Shown: piece by piece, positions 13,866 through 22,511 of the stretch
How the letters are laid out: every line of letters begins with the position of its first letter
How positions within the stretch are numbered: position 1 is the stretch's first letter
From: Clostridium carboxidivorans P7
GTDB lineage: Bacteria; Bacillota; Clostridia; Clostridiales; Clostridiaceae
Direction of reading: 5' to 3'
Assembly: GCF_001038625.1 (NCBI RefSeq)
Contig: NZ_CP011803.1
Span: 992,001 to 1,056,000, forward strand
DNA: 64,000 nt
The notes under the pieces: generated by a model
Database searches by the model: none
The model's input: only the letters and a program-made list of their open reading frames with translations
Told to the model about the DNA's origin: nothing
Translations under genes and position numbers: made by a program

Positions 13866-15132
13866 AGTAGTTTCTACTATTCTAATTATACTGACATTCT
13901 CAAGCTTATTGCTAACAGGATGTAAAGATTCTTCAGAGGTTGATGATAATGTGTATGCTGTAGTAATTGGACTTGATAAGGGTATTAATAATAAAGTTAT
14001 GGTAACAATACAATATCCAGTTTATATGCAAACTAATGGAGAAGGTAAAGGATCAGGAATGGGCACTAATGGAAGTAATGCAAATGTGCATTCTGTTGAA
14101 GGCCCTTCAATGCTTGAATGCATAAATTTAATGAATATGGCAATATCACGCAGAATTTCATTAGTTCACACAAAAATGCTTGTAATTTCAGAAGACTTTG
14201 CAAAGGAGGGAATAGGAGATTTTCTTTCTCCTCTTGCAAGATTTCGTGGAGTGAGAAGGACTATGTTTGTTGTAGTTACTAAAGGAACGGCAGCATCCTT
14301 TATACAGGAGAATAAAACCAATATAGGACCAAGTCTTACAAAATCTATAGAATTAATGATGGCACAATCAAAAAACACTGGATTTTTTCCCCCAGAAAAT
14401 TTTCATAATTTTTATAGAGATATACTTTCTAATTATGGTAACTCCGTTGCAATTTATGCTGGATTAAATGAAGGGAAGAATATACAGCTAGAAGGGGGTA
14501 AAAGAAAGTCCCAATTGGTTATAGAAAAAGATATAAATCCAGGAGAGATGCCAAGGATAGGAACATCTAAAAGGGAGTTTGTAGGTAGTGCTTTATTTAA
14601 TGGAGATAAAATGGTGGGAAGTTTGAACCCTTATGAAACAAGGTATACGATGATGGTTAAGGGACAATTTCGTCAGGGTATTATGACTATTGAGGATAAA
14701 AAATCTCCTGGCGAGGGGATAATAGTAAGCATAAGAAATGGAAGACCCCCAAAGATTAATGCTAGGTTTGAAAACGGGAAGCCTGTAGTTGATATAAATT
14801 TAAATATTGAAGCTGATATTGGAGCAGTTCACAGCAGAATAAATTATGAAAGTTTAAATCTTATTGAAAATCTGAATAAACAGCTTCAGGAAGAGATAAA
14901 GGATGGTGTGGAGAAGGTTATTGAAAAGACTAAAAAAGAGTATAAAACTGATGTATTTGAATTTGGTAAAAAATTTGCAGGATATTTTCCAACCATACCG
15001 GAATGGGAAAATTATCATTGGCTTTTTCATTATCCAGAAACAAAGGTAAATGTAAATGTAGTAGTTAATGTAAGGCGAACTGGACTTATGTTGAATTCCA
15101 GTCCTATTATGGAAAGACCTAATATAAAGTAG
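13858..15132 (+). CDS. gerKC: Spore germination receptor lipoprotein subunit C
   Basis: This is a Ger(x)C family lipoprotein of 424 residues. A signal peptide ends in the lipobox LLLTGC, giving lipidated Cys22, so the mature protein is anchored on the outer face of the inner spore membrane. The conserved GerC pieces ISLVHTKMLVISEDFAKEG and the C-terminal helix region FGKKFAGYFPTIPEWENYHW are visible. GGAGGAGG lies before the ATG. It is the third subunit of the receptor encoded in this operon. Confidence 0.92.
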   Translation: MRKVVSTILIILTFSSLLLTGCKDSSEVDDNVYAVVIGLDKGINNKVMVTIQYPVYMQTNGEGKGSGMGTNGSNANVHSVEGPSMLECINLMNMAISRRISLVHTKMLVISEDFAKEGIGDFLSPLARFRGVRRTMFVVVTKGTAASFIQENKTNIGPSLTKSIELMMAQSKNTGFFPPENFHNFYRDILSNYGNSVAIYAGLNEGKNIQLEGGKRKSQLVIEKDINPGEMPRIGTSKREFVGSALFNGDKMVGSLNPYETRYTMMVKGQFRQGIMTIEDKKSPGEGIIVSIRNGRPPKINARFENGKPVVDINLNIEADIGAVHSRINYESLNLIENLNKQLQEEIKDGVEKVIEKTKKEYKTDVFEFGKKFAGYFPTIPEWENYHWLFHYPETKVNVNVVVNVRRTGLMLNSSPIMERPNIK

Positions 15133-15147
15133 GAGGAGTGAATTTTT

Positions 15148-15315
15148 ATGAAAATTATGCTATCCTTAATTATTATTGCAGCTTGTTATTATAGCTTTTC
15201 CTATGGCATTTATTTATGGAAAATTGAAAAAGAAAAGCTTGCTAGTTTTGGAGTATTGCTGCTAACTTTTTTGGGGACTGTGATTCCTATAGCAGCTGTA
15301 TATATTATATTGTAA
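15148..15315 (+). CDS. Small two-helix membrane protein in the ger operon
   Basis: This 55-residue protein starts MKIMLSLIIIAACYYSFSYG and has two hydrophobic segments (residues 4-22 and 33-54) separated by a charged KIEKEKL loop. A perfect AGGAGGAG site is 9 bases before the ATG, and the gene starts only 15 bases after gerKC, so it is very likely translated as part of the receptor operon. I do not recognise a named family; a fourth, accessory receptor subunit is an attractive guess (inference). Confidence 0.75.
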   Translation: MKIMLSLIIIAACYYSFSYGIYLWKIEKEKLASFGVLLLTFLGTVIPIAAVYIIL

Positions 15316-15395
15316 TAGTCAAATTTATTTGATAAGATTAACACATGACTTATGTAAAATTTCAATAAGCAATAAAGTATTTGAGGAATTAAAAT

Positions 15396-16586
15396 ATGAT
15401 AAAAGATAATAATATTGTTCAAAAAAACTTTGTTCTGAGTAACTCTTTAGTATTAATTATGGCTGCAGCTAGTGGCATAACTGTTGCAAATTTATATTAT
15501 ATTCAGCCTTTATTGGGAGACATTGCAAGGGCTTTTCATGTACTGCAAGGAAGCATAGGTGCTGCAGCTATGCTTACGCAAGTAGGTTATGCTCTAGGAA
15601 TGTTCTTTTTTTTACCACTAGGTGATATAAAAGAGCGCCGATCACTTATTACTTTAATGTTATATTTCACTGCTGCAGCTCTTATAATAATGGCTGTATC
15701 TTTTAATGTTAAAATGATTTTTATAGCTTCCTTTGCAATTGGTTTTACCTCAATTGTTCCACAGCTTATTGTTCCATTTGCTGCACAACTGGCCAAACCA
15801 GACGAGAGAGGTAAGGTGATTGGAAATGTTATGAGTGGTCTGCTTATAGGAATATTGGTATCTAGAACATTTAGTGGATTTATAGGGGCAAACTTTGGAT
15901 GGAGAACTGTATACAAAGCTGCAGCTGTCATGATGTTTCTTTTAGCAATAGTACTTAAGAAATTGCTGCCTGTGAGTCCTGCTAATTCAAGCATAAAATA
16001 TAGTAAATTAATAAGTTCTCTATGGCAATTGATAAAAAGCGAGAAGGTGTTGAGGGAAACATCTCTTATTGGAGCCATGATGTTTGCAACATTTAGTGTA
16101 TTTTGGACATCCCTAATTTTTTTACTAGAAAGCCCAATCTACAATTTAGGGACTGAAACTGCAGGACTATTTGGATTAGTTGGAATTACAGGTGCTGTAG
16201 CAGCAACGTTTGTTGGAAGAATAGCAGATAAAAAAAGTCCTAAATTTACAGTAGCAGTAGCTATTTGTATTTCTACTTTGTCCTACATATGTTTTTGGAC
16301 CTTTGGCTTTAAAATGTTGGGACTAATAATTGGGGTTATTTTATTGGATATTGGAGTTCAATCAGCTCAGATTTCTAATCAAGCTATAATATATGCTTTA
16401 AATCCTGAAGCACGTAATAGATTAAATACGGTGTACATGGTTTCCTATTTTATAGGTGGTGCATCAGGGTCCATATTAGGGTCATATGCATGGCAGCACT
16501 TTGGATGGAGTGGAGTTTGTGTTGTTGGTCTATTGTTTCAAGCAATAGCAATTATGACATGCTTATACGAAAAAGTAAATAATTAG
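15396..16586 (+). CDS. MFS transporter
   Basis: This 396-residue major facilitator has twelve predicted membrane segments. The A-motif-like loop between helices 2 and 3 reads GYALGMFFFLPLGDIKERRS, and an internal repeat of it, GRIADKKS, lies in the second half. The overall layout resembles YgaY/CynX-type small-molecule exporters. No substrate can be inferred, because the neighbours (germination operon, metal exporter) are not functionally linked. Confidence 0.85.
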   Translation: MIKDNNIVQKNFVLSNSLVLIMAAASGITVANLYYIQPLLGDIARAFHVLQGSIGAAAMLTQVGYALGMFFFLPLGDIKERRSLITLMLYFTAAALIIMAVSFNVKMIFIASFAIGFTSIVPQLIVPFAAQLAKPDERGKVIGNVMSGLLIGILVSRTFSGFIGANFGWRTVYKAAAVMMFLLAIVLKKLLPVSPANSSIKYSKLISSLWQLIKSEKVLRETSLIGAMMFATFSVFWTSLIFLLESPIYNLGTETAGLFGLVGITGAVAATFVGRIADKKSPKFTVAVAICISTLSYICFWTFGFKMLGLIIGVILLDIGVQSAQISNQAIIYALNPEARNRLNTVYMVSYFIGGASGSILGSYAWQHFGWSGVCVVGLLFQAIAIMTCLYEKVNN

Positions 16587-16595
16587 TATAGGAGA

Positions 16596-16693
16596 GGGGC
16601 TGTCGCATTAATAAATTTATATACAATATATTGCCTCGTAAATAAATGACAAGCACAATATGTTGTAATGTTTATTCTTGGTGTGATAGCCCC
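16596..16693. repeat. Short element with IS-like inverted ends
   Basis: GGGGCTGTCGCA at 16596-16607 is matched in inverted form by TGTGATAGCCCC at 16682-16693 (10 of 12 pairs), enclosing about 74 AT-rich bases without coding capacity. Such GGG(G)CTGTCGCA ends are reminiscent of the termini of some IS families, so this could be a MITE. It lies between convergent genes and could also act as a terminator. A related compact hairpin occurs at 40674-40703. Confidence 0.5.
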
Positions 16694-16720
16694 ATCATTT
16701 TTTGTACCTTAGGGGTATTT

Positions 16721-17644
16721 TTATTCTACTGGTTCTAAATGTATTATTAAATGTATATTTAAATCCTCGGAAATTTCCTTTTCTGCTTTATCTACAATTC
16801 TATGAATTTCTTTTAATGAAACATCTTTAGGTACTTCTGCATGAATGGAAGCTAGAATTTTTCGTGGACCATAATTATGGATTACTAACTCATGCACTCC
16901 TTTGATGTATTCATATTTCTTAACTTTGCTGGCTATGTTTTTAACTAATTCAGGGTCTGGAGCTTCTCCAAGCAATGGGTTCAGTGTGTCCTTTATTAAT
17001 ATATAACCTGAATATAATATGAATGCTGAAACCAATAAGCCTATATAGCCATCTATAACTAAGCTAGTATACCTTGATAGAATTAATGAAAAAATTATAC
17101 AGGTAGAGATAATTACGTCTACAAAAGCCTCAATTGATGATGCTTGAAGAGCTGAAGAATTAATTGATTTTGCTATGGTTTTATTGAATTTACTTATCCA
17201 TATTTTTATTGCTATAGAAAATAATAAAACCACCAAGTAAATCCATTGAAATTCAGTTTTAGCAGGATTTATTATTCTTTCATAAGATGATTTGACAAAT
17301 TCAACTCCTATGTATAATACAATAAATGAAATTAACAAACCGGATATATATTCAATTCTTCCATGCCCAAAGGGATGTTCTTCATCTGCTGGTTTTGATG
17401 AAAGCTTAAATCCTACAATGGTAATAACAGATGAAGTTGCATCTGATAAGTTATTCATAGCATCTGCAATAAGGGAAATACTGTTTGATAATCTTCCAAT
17501 TATAAATTTGGCACCAGCTAGTAAAATATTGGTTAAAATGCCTATAGTACCGCCTAAGTATCCATATTTATCTCTGACCTTAGGATTCTCTATGTCTTTA
17601 TAATCTTTTATAAATTTGCTAATTAAAATTTTTGATAGCACCAT
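16721..17644 (-). CDS. Cation diffusion facilitator (CDF) family metal exporter
   Basis: This 307-residue protein has six membrane helices in the first 210 residues and a cytoplasmic ferredoxin-like C-terminal domain. Metal-site features are ADAMNNLSDATSS (D-x6-D in helix 2), HPFGHGRIEY, and SIEAFVDVIIS in helix 5. It should exchange divalent cations such as Zn, Fe or Mn for protons. Its C-terminal domain (HELVIHNYGPRKILASIHAEVP) is typical. The gene is single and transcribed towards the MFS gene. The specific metal is not evident. Confidence 0.9.
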   Translation of the reverse strand: MVLSKILISKFIKDYKDIENPKVRDKYGYLGGTIGILTNILLAGAKFIIGRLSNSISLIADAMNNLSDATSSVITIVGFKLSSKPADEEHPFGHGRIEYISGLLISFIVLYIGVEFVKSSYERIINPAKTEFQWIYLVVLLFSIAIKIWISKFNKTIAKSINSSALQASSIEAFVDVIISTCIIFSLILSRYTSLVIDGYIGLLVSAFILYSGYILIKDTLNPLLGEAPDPELVKNIASKVKKYEYIKGVHELVIHNYGPRKILASIHAEVPKDVSLKEIHRIVDKAEKEISEDLNIHLIIHLEPVE

Positions 17645-17670
17645 ATTACAATACCTCTTAAAATTTTAAT

Positions 17671-17931
17671 TTATCCGATCGCTACCAGTGCTAATACCCC
17701 TGCTTCCTTTGTATGAAACTCCTTCTCCTATTGTCGAAGGAGTAAGTGATTCGCACAAAATCATAGATTTTGGCTCTCTACTTAACTTGGGGATAAGCAC
17801 TGCTACGCGCCTGGATAAGTTCTTCTAAGACTCAGATGGGTAAAGTGCATAAATGGCATTTTACGAGCTTTTGCTCAGGTAAAAGGTATTCCTCGCAGGC
17901 AAACTCCACTTGAGTCTAAGAATCACTTGAT
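17671..17931 (+). repeat. Dispersed repeat family A, copy 1 (interrupted)
   Basis: It begins TTATCCGATCGCTACC and ends GTCTAAGAATCACTTGAT. Relative to copies 2 (27781-27922) and 3 (39761-39908) it carries an inserted family-B element (17712-17779) and about 37 extra bases after AGACTCAGATG. The core GATAAGCACTGCTACGCGCC, continuing to AGACTCAG, is identical in all three copies. The ends AGACTCAG and CTTGAGTCTAAG pair, so the transcript would fold into a long hairpin. It contains no gene. Confidence 0.85.
17712..17779 (-). repeat. Dispersed repeat family B, copy 1, nested in repeat A
   Basis: The block TATGAAACTCCTTCTCC to TCATAGATTTTGGCTCT recurs in reverse orientation at 28053-28122 and, more worn, at 50649-50717. 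It interrupts the repeat A copy around it exactly where the other A copies are continuous, which marks it as an independent mobile unit. Confidence 0.75.
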
Positions 17932-18168
17932 TACTTTTAGTATTACCTTTTTGGCATAAGAATAAACTCACAATAGTAAAAGATATTATCCAGCCACAAG
18001 AGGAAGTTTCAGATACAAAAAATTAATAATTTGTTTCTTTAATAAAGTAATTAAGTGTGGTATATTATAATGACTATACATACCGGCTAGGACGGTGTGT
18101 TAATCTTATGAAAGTGTAAAATACTTGTTAAGGAAACTATCAACAAGTAAATCCTAAGGAGGAGAATT

Positions 18169-19989
18169 ATGTTACAGAAGAAAAAAAATTTAGCTAGTTA
18201 TATTGTAGTTACTTTAATTATTACGTTAATGATAAATGTAGTTATAACCTGGTTTGCTAAATCTTCTTTTAAAGAAATAGACTATGGTACATTTCTTACA
18301 ATGATTCAAAATAAGCAGATAGAATCAGTGAAGATTCAAGATGATAGAATTTTAATAACTCCAAAAGCTAATCAAAATGCTTCAGTTAGCGATAAGAAAA
18401 TTTACTATACAGGAACTTTAAATGATCCTCAGCTAGTAGACAAACTTCATACTGCTGGAGTAAAATTTTCTACACCGGTTAAAGATATGCAGTCACCTAT
18501 TGTAAACTTTTTACTTACATGGATATTACCTTTTGCCATGTTCTATTTTCTAGGATCATTTATAATGAAATCTCTAGGAAAGAAAATGGGTGGGGGTGCC
18601 ATGTCCTTTGGAAAAAGTAATGCAAAGGTGTATATTGAAAAGAAGACCGGTGTTACTTTTAATGATGTAGCTGGACAAGAAGAAGCAAAGGAATCACTTA
18701 ATGAAATAGTGGACTTCCTTCATAAACCATCAAAATATACTGAAATTGGAGCAAAACTACCTAAAGGAGCACTATTAGTAGGCCCTCCTGGTACAGGTAA
18801 GACCTTGCTTGCTAAAGCAGTAGCAGGAGAAGCAAATGTGCCATTCTTTTCACTATCTGGTTCAGATTTTGTAGAGATGTTTGTAGGAGTTGGTGCTTCC
18901 AGGGTTAGAGATTTATTTCAACAAGCTGAGAAAAATGCTCCTTGTATCGTGTTCATTGATGAAATTGACGCAATAGGAAAAAGTCGTGATAGTAAGATGG
19001 GTGGAAATGACGAACGTGAACAAACATTAAATCAGCTTTTGGCTGAAATGGATGGCTTTGATTCTTCAAAAGGTGTTGTTATACTTGCAGCAACTAATAG
19101 ACCAGAGATTCTTGATAAAGCTCTTTTAAGACCAGGAAGATTTGATAGAAGAGTTATTGTTGACAAGCCTGATCTTAAAGGTAGAGAAGAGATACTTAAG
19201 GTTCATGGAAAGAATGTTAAACTTGACAGCGATGTTAATCTTGGAGAAATAGCATTGGCTACAGCAGGTGCTGTTGGAGCGGATCTTGCCAATATGGTAA
19301 ATGAAGCAGCTTTAAGAGCTGTAAGAATGGGCAGAGACCTGGTTAAACAGGAAGACTTATTTGAAGCTGTAGAAACTGTCATAGCAGGCAAGGAAAAGAA
19401 AGATAGAATTATGACAGAGGAAGAAAAGAACTTAGTTGCTTTTCATGAAGTAGGACATGCACTTGCAGCTGCATTACAAAAGCAAACACAGCCAGTGCAT
19501 AAGATTACTATTATCCCGAGAACTATGGGAGCACTAGGCTATACAATGCAGATGCCAGAGAAAGAAAAATTTCTTATATCCAAGGGTGAATTAACAGAGC
19601 AAATAGTAGTTCTTTTAGCTGGTAGAGCAGCTGAAGAAATTGTATTTAAAAAAGCAACTACAGGAGCTTCAAATGATATTGAAAGAGCTACCCAGATTGC
19701 AAGGCAGATGGTAACCATGTATGGTATGTCAGATAAATTTGGTATGATGGGACTGGAATCTATTCAAAATAGATATTTAGATGGAAGACCAGTTCAAACT
19801 TGTTCTACTGAGACATCTTCGGAAGTTGATAGAGAAGTTCTTCAAATTATAAACAATTGCTATGAAAAGGCATTAAGTCTTTTAAAAACTAATATGGAAG
19901 CACTTTCAAAAATATCATCTCACCTTCTTGAAAAAGAGACTATAATGGGTGATGAATTTATGGAAATATTAAATTCTGTACCTAGATAA
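18169..19989 (+). CDS. ftsH: ATP-dependent zinc metalloprotease FtsH
   Basis: This 606-residue membrane-anchored AAA+ protease has two N-terminal membrane helices (about residues 9-28 and 108-130). Walker A is GPPGTGKT (205-212), Walker B is [10 protein letters not shown], the second region of homology contains [19 protein letters not shown], and the zinc motif is HEVGH (426-430). It degrades membrane and regulatory proteins. A strong AAGGAGGAG site precedes the ATG. The length is slightly short of the usual 610-650. The 5' region contains dispersed repeats, and no operon partner is present, so it is probably transcribed alone. Confidence 0.96.
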   Translation: MLQKKKNLASYIVVTLIITLMINVVITWFAKSSFKEIDYGTFLTMIQNKQIESVKIQDDRILITPKANQNASVSDKKIYYTGTLNDPQLVDKLHTAGVKFSTPVKDMQSPIVNFLLTWILPFAMFYFLGSFIMKSLGKKMGGGAMSFGKSNAKVYIEKKTGVTFNDVAGQEEAKESLNEIVDFLHKPSKYTEIGAKLPKGALLVGPPGTGKTLLAKAVAGEANVPFFSLSGSDFVEMFVGVGASRVRDLFQQAEKNAPCIVFIDEIDAIGKSRDSKMGGNDEREQTLNQLLAEMDGFDSSKGVVILAATNRPEILDKALLRPGRFDRRVIVDKPDLKGREEILKVHGKNVKLDSDVNLGEIALATAGAVGADLANMVNEAALRAVRMGRDLVKQEDLFEAVETVIAGKEKKDRIMTEEEKNLVAFHEVGHALAAALQKQTQPVHKITIIPRTMGALGYTMQMPEKEKFLISKGELTEQIVVLLAGRAAEEIVFKKATTGASNDIERATQIARQMVTMYGMSDKFGMMGLESIQNRYLDGRPVQTCSTETSSEVDREVLQIINNCYEKALSLLKTNMEALSKISSHLLEKETIMGDEFMEILNSVPR

Positions 19990-19994
19990 ATATG

Positions 19995-20034
19995 AACCTA
20001 GCTTAGTATTATGATATTAAGCTAGGTTTTGTTG
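19995..20034 (+). terminator. ftsH terminator
   Basis: AACCTAGCTTA (19995-20005) pairs perfectly with TAAGCTAGGTT (20018-20028), followed by TTGTTGTTT. Confidence 0.85.
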
Positions 20035-20054
20035 TTTCTAAGAAAACCACCTAG

Positions 20055-20630
20055 TTATTTTTCAATTTTCACCTTTGATTGAAGAGCTTTAGCTAGTGGT
20101 ATTGCAATTATCATGCCTAAGGTAACCTGCCCTATGTTACTTTGAATACCAGCTAATGCTATGGCAAGAGCTTGATTGAAGCTGCTAGCTTTAACTATAA
20201 TATACTGAACGATTACTATCTTGGCTAAAAAGTATCCAAATACCATCCATAAACCACCAGCAATAAAACCAAATAGGTTATTTAACATATTTTTGCCTTG
20301 GTAAGTGCCTCTATAAGCAATAGATGCAGCAATATAAGCCATAATTGCTTTAATAATAAAAGTAAAAGGAACATAATAAGCATATCCAAGTAAGAAATCT
20401 GCTAAGCTCATACCTACTGCAGCGGTTATAGCACCTTTTTTCCTTCCAAATAAAATTGCACCTAAAAATACCATGCTGTCTCCTAAGTGATCATATCCAA
20501 CCCCAAATAGTGTGGGTACTTTAATAACCATAGTAGATACACAAGTTATTGCTATCATAAGTGCCATTTGAACAAGACTTACTGTTGATAAACTATTTGT
20601 CCTGCTATTTAAAATATTTTCTTGTTTCAT
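20055..20630 (-). CDS. ECF transporter S component
   Basis: This 191-residue hydrophobic protein has about six helices. Its MALMIAITCVSTMVIKVP and LGDSMVFLGAILFGRKKGAITAAVG segments are typical of substrate-capture subunits of group II ECF vitamin transporters (ECF-type S component, PF07155-like). It would share the EcfA/A'/T energising module encoded elsewhere. The ligand (riboflavin-, thiamine- or pyridoxine-type vitamin) is not evident and no riboswitch is seen upstream. GGAGGGG precedes the ATG. It is divergent from the FtsZ-like gene. Confidence 0.75.
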   Translation of the reverse strand: MKQENILNSRTNSLSTVSLVQMALMIAITCVSTMVIKVPTLFGVGYDHLGDSMVFLGAILFGRKKGAITAAVGMSLADFLLGYAYYVPFTFIIKAIMAYIAASIAYRGTYQGKNMLNNLFGFIAGGLWMVFGYFLAKIVIVQYIIVKASSFNQALAIALAGIQSNIGQVTLGMIIAIPLAKALQSKVKIEK

Positions 20631-20733
20631 AGAAAAATCCCCTCCATAAATTAACTATTATTGATCAACATAGTTTAATAGGTTTGTTGGTATAATAACT
20701 CTACTTTTGTATTATATTCCAATATAGTATTAT

Positions 20734-20759
20734 ATCAAAATGTATCCATACATTTTGAT
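20734..20759. promoter_or_regulatory. Perfect palindrome in a divergent intergenic region
   Basis: ATCAAAATGTAT and its exact reverse complement are separated by CC. It lies 105 bases upstream of the ECF S-component gene and 126 bases upstream of the FtsZ-like gene, so it may be an operator for a dimeric regulator or a hairpin. No regulator is encoded nearby. Confidence 0.5.
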
Positions 20760-20884
20760 GGGATGTGTCAAATTATTTTTAAGTCAAAATTTTATAAGGT
20801 TACTAATTGATTGATAATTTGTTGTCAATGTAGTAAAGTAATATATGTTGATATTTTTAATTATTTAAGGGGGATGAACCAAAT

Positions 20885-21760
20885 ATGCACACTATGGAAG
20901 AATTTGAGGGTATGTATTTACCAAAGTCAACAATATTTTGTACTTGTCAGGACAGGTATGATAGGATTGGCGGAGAGTTTAATTGTGAATTAGACAATGT
21001 AAACAAAGCTCTTATAAAAGATGAATTCTTAAATGAGGTTAATATAGAAGGAATTATATATCCGTTTATATATAAGGATGTATATCAATCAGGAGTATGT
21101 TATGTGATTGTTGCTTTAGAGAAAGAAAGAGATTTAAAAATAGCTAAGTACATATATAACATAGCAAAGAAAAAAGACATATTGACAATTGGAATAGGAA
21201 TTAAACCATCACTTTCACAAAATAAGGAGTTCAGGGAAATTTGTGATTCTCGAATTGAGATGTTAAAAAATAATTTGGATTCTTTAGTATTAATAGATAA
21301 TGAAATTTTAGAAAATAGTGAAAATATTATTTTAGATGACATAGAAAAACAAAGCAATGATAATGTGATAGCTACTTTAAAATCTATGATTTATCCAATA
21401 TCTTTGCCAGGTGTAATAAATATTGAAGTATCAGATTTAAAATATGTAATGAGTGGAAATACAATAGCTTATATTGGATTTGGAAGTGCAAGTGGAGATA
21501 ACAAAGCAGAAATAGCTGCAGAGCAGGCAATTAATAGCAAGCTTTTAGTAGAGCCTTTGAAAAAAGCAGCTAAACAGCTATTGATGATAGAAGGCGGTCC
21601 AAGTATGGATTTAATGGAAATATATAAGGCAACTAAGAAGATAACAGATGTATCAGATTGTGATACAAGCAATATTTTCTTTGGTGCAGTTATAAATGAA
21701 GATTTAAAGGATGAAATTCGGGTATCTATAGTGGCATCTGGATACGATGTTGAAAAATAA
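20885..21760 (+). CDS. Divergent FtsZ-like protein without the tubulin GTP-binding signature
   Basis: The 291-residue product matches FtsZ over its second half. The segment KKKDILTIGIGIKPS, the helix EMLKNNLDSLVLIDNEIL, and the C-terminal-domain pieces ISLPGVINIEVSDLKYVMSG, IGFGSASGDNKAEIAAEQAI and IFFGAVINEDLKDEIRVSIVASG line up with canonical FtsZ. However, the T4 loop GGGTGTG is absent, replaced by YQSGVCYVIVALEKE, and the N-terminal nucleotide-binding half is much reduced and Cys-containing. It therefore probably does not bind GTP or polymerise alone; a regulator or partner of FtsZ is possible (inference). A GGGGGAT site lies about ten bases before the ATG. Confidence 0.75.
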   Translation: MHTMEEFEGMYLPKSTIFCTCQDRYDRIGGEFNCELDNVNKALIKDEFLNEVNIEGIIYPFIYKDVYQSGVCYVIVALEKERDLKIAKYIYNIAKKKDILTIGIGIKPSLSQNKEFREICDSRIEMLKNNLDSLVLIDNEILENSENIILDDIEKQSNDNVIATLKSMIYPISLPGVINIEVSDLKYVMSGNTIAYIGFGSASGDNKAEIAAEQAINSKLLVEPLKKAAKQLLMIEGGPSMDLMEIYKATKKITDVSDCDTSNIFFGAVINEDLKDEIRVSIVASGYDVEK

Positions 21761-21866
21761 AGAATATAAGTTTTAAAGAAAGTATATAGAGCATAAAAAA
21801 ATTTTTATTGTACATATTTAAAGCTTAAAAGATGAATAAAAGAAGACATAAGATTATGTAATCATC

Positions 21867-21899
21867 ACGTTAAAAAAATACCATGTATTTTTTTAACGT
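21867..21899. terminator. Perfect hairpin between convergent genes
   Basis: ACGTTAAAAAAATA (21867-21880) pairs perfectly with 21886-21899 around a five-base loop. On the plus strand it terminates the FtsZ-like gene. On the minus strand it overlaps the last codons and stop of the following permease gene. Confidence 0.65.
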
Positions 21900-22388
21900 C
21901 CTATGTAAAATTTGATAAAATGCAAACGATGCTAAAATCGATAGTAATGTAGAAAAAGGTATAAACAGAAAAAAGTTTTTAAAATATGTATATGCATCAA
22001 AACTGTATTCCATTTTCATTACAAAATAAGGTATATAAATCAGTCCTGTAATAATGACACTAGAAGTAGCTATTACTTCTATGGCAACTATTCTCACTAG
22101 ATTAAGTATCAAAGGAGATATAATATTATCAGTTAATGCTCTAATATTTTCTTTATTTATATGGTGAAATTCTATGAAGGTTAATAGTGAAAATAAACTT
22201 CCACTTACTAGTATGGTAGATGTATAGAAATTCATAATGAAATTTTGGGATGGAACTTGATTATGTAAAGCTTCTTTTAGAGTGAAGCCTATTGCTGGAG
22301 AAAATATTATTAGTAGGATAACTACATAAACATTTTTTAAATGAAATATACGATTTAATTCCACTATAAGATAAGAAAACAAATTCAT
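21870..22388 (-). CDS. ABC-2-like membrane protein, probably truncated
   Basis: The 172-residue product has four to five hydrophobic helices and a start MNLFSYLIVELNRIFHLKNVY that resembles ABC-2 type permease subunits, in which a cytoplasmic N-terminal helix precedes the first membrane span. Full ABC-2 permeases are usually longer than 230 residues. Its final residues are encoded by one arm of a perfect hairpin, which suggests the 3' end was lost. The partner ATPase gene immediately upstream is reduced to 34 codons, so the pair is probably a decaying exporter. Confidence 0.5.
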   Translation of the reverse strand: MNLFSYLIVELNRIFHLKNVYVVILLIIFSPAIGFTLKEALHNQVPSQNFIMNFYTSTILVSGSLFSLLTFIEFHHINKENIRALTDNIISPLILNLVRIVAIEVIATSSVIITGLIYIPYFVMKMEYSFDAYTYFKNFFLFIPFSTLLSILASFAFYQILHRTLKKYMVFF

Positions 22389-22406
22389 AGGTTCATCGAC
22401 TCCTTT

Positions 22407-22511
22407 TCAATTAATACCAGGACCCTCCATTTCTATAGAAACATCCTTTAATACTTTTTTATTTTTTGGGGATATCATATTTAAATTTTTAACTGAAATC
22501 TTTATAAACAT
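22407..22511 (-). pseudogene. ABC transporter ATPase, N-terminal remnant
   Basis: Thirty-four codons from ATG to TGA read MFIKISVKNLNMISPK and then KKVLKDVSIEMEGPGIN. This is the start of a drug/lantibiotic-type ABC ATPase (K-N-L-x(n)-L-K-D-V-S), which should continue into a Walker A G-P-N-G-A-G-K-T. The frame ends exactly there, so the nucleotide-binding site is missing. It starts within the last codons of the glycosyltransferase gene and ends 19 bases before the truncated permease gene. Confidence 0.7.

Noticed and set aside
18001-18168. Possible regulatory RNA upstream of ftsH
   Set aside because: Only weak pairing was visible and I could not match it to a known motif.
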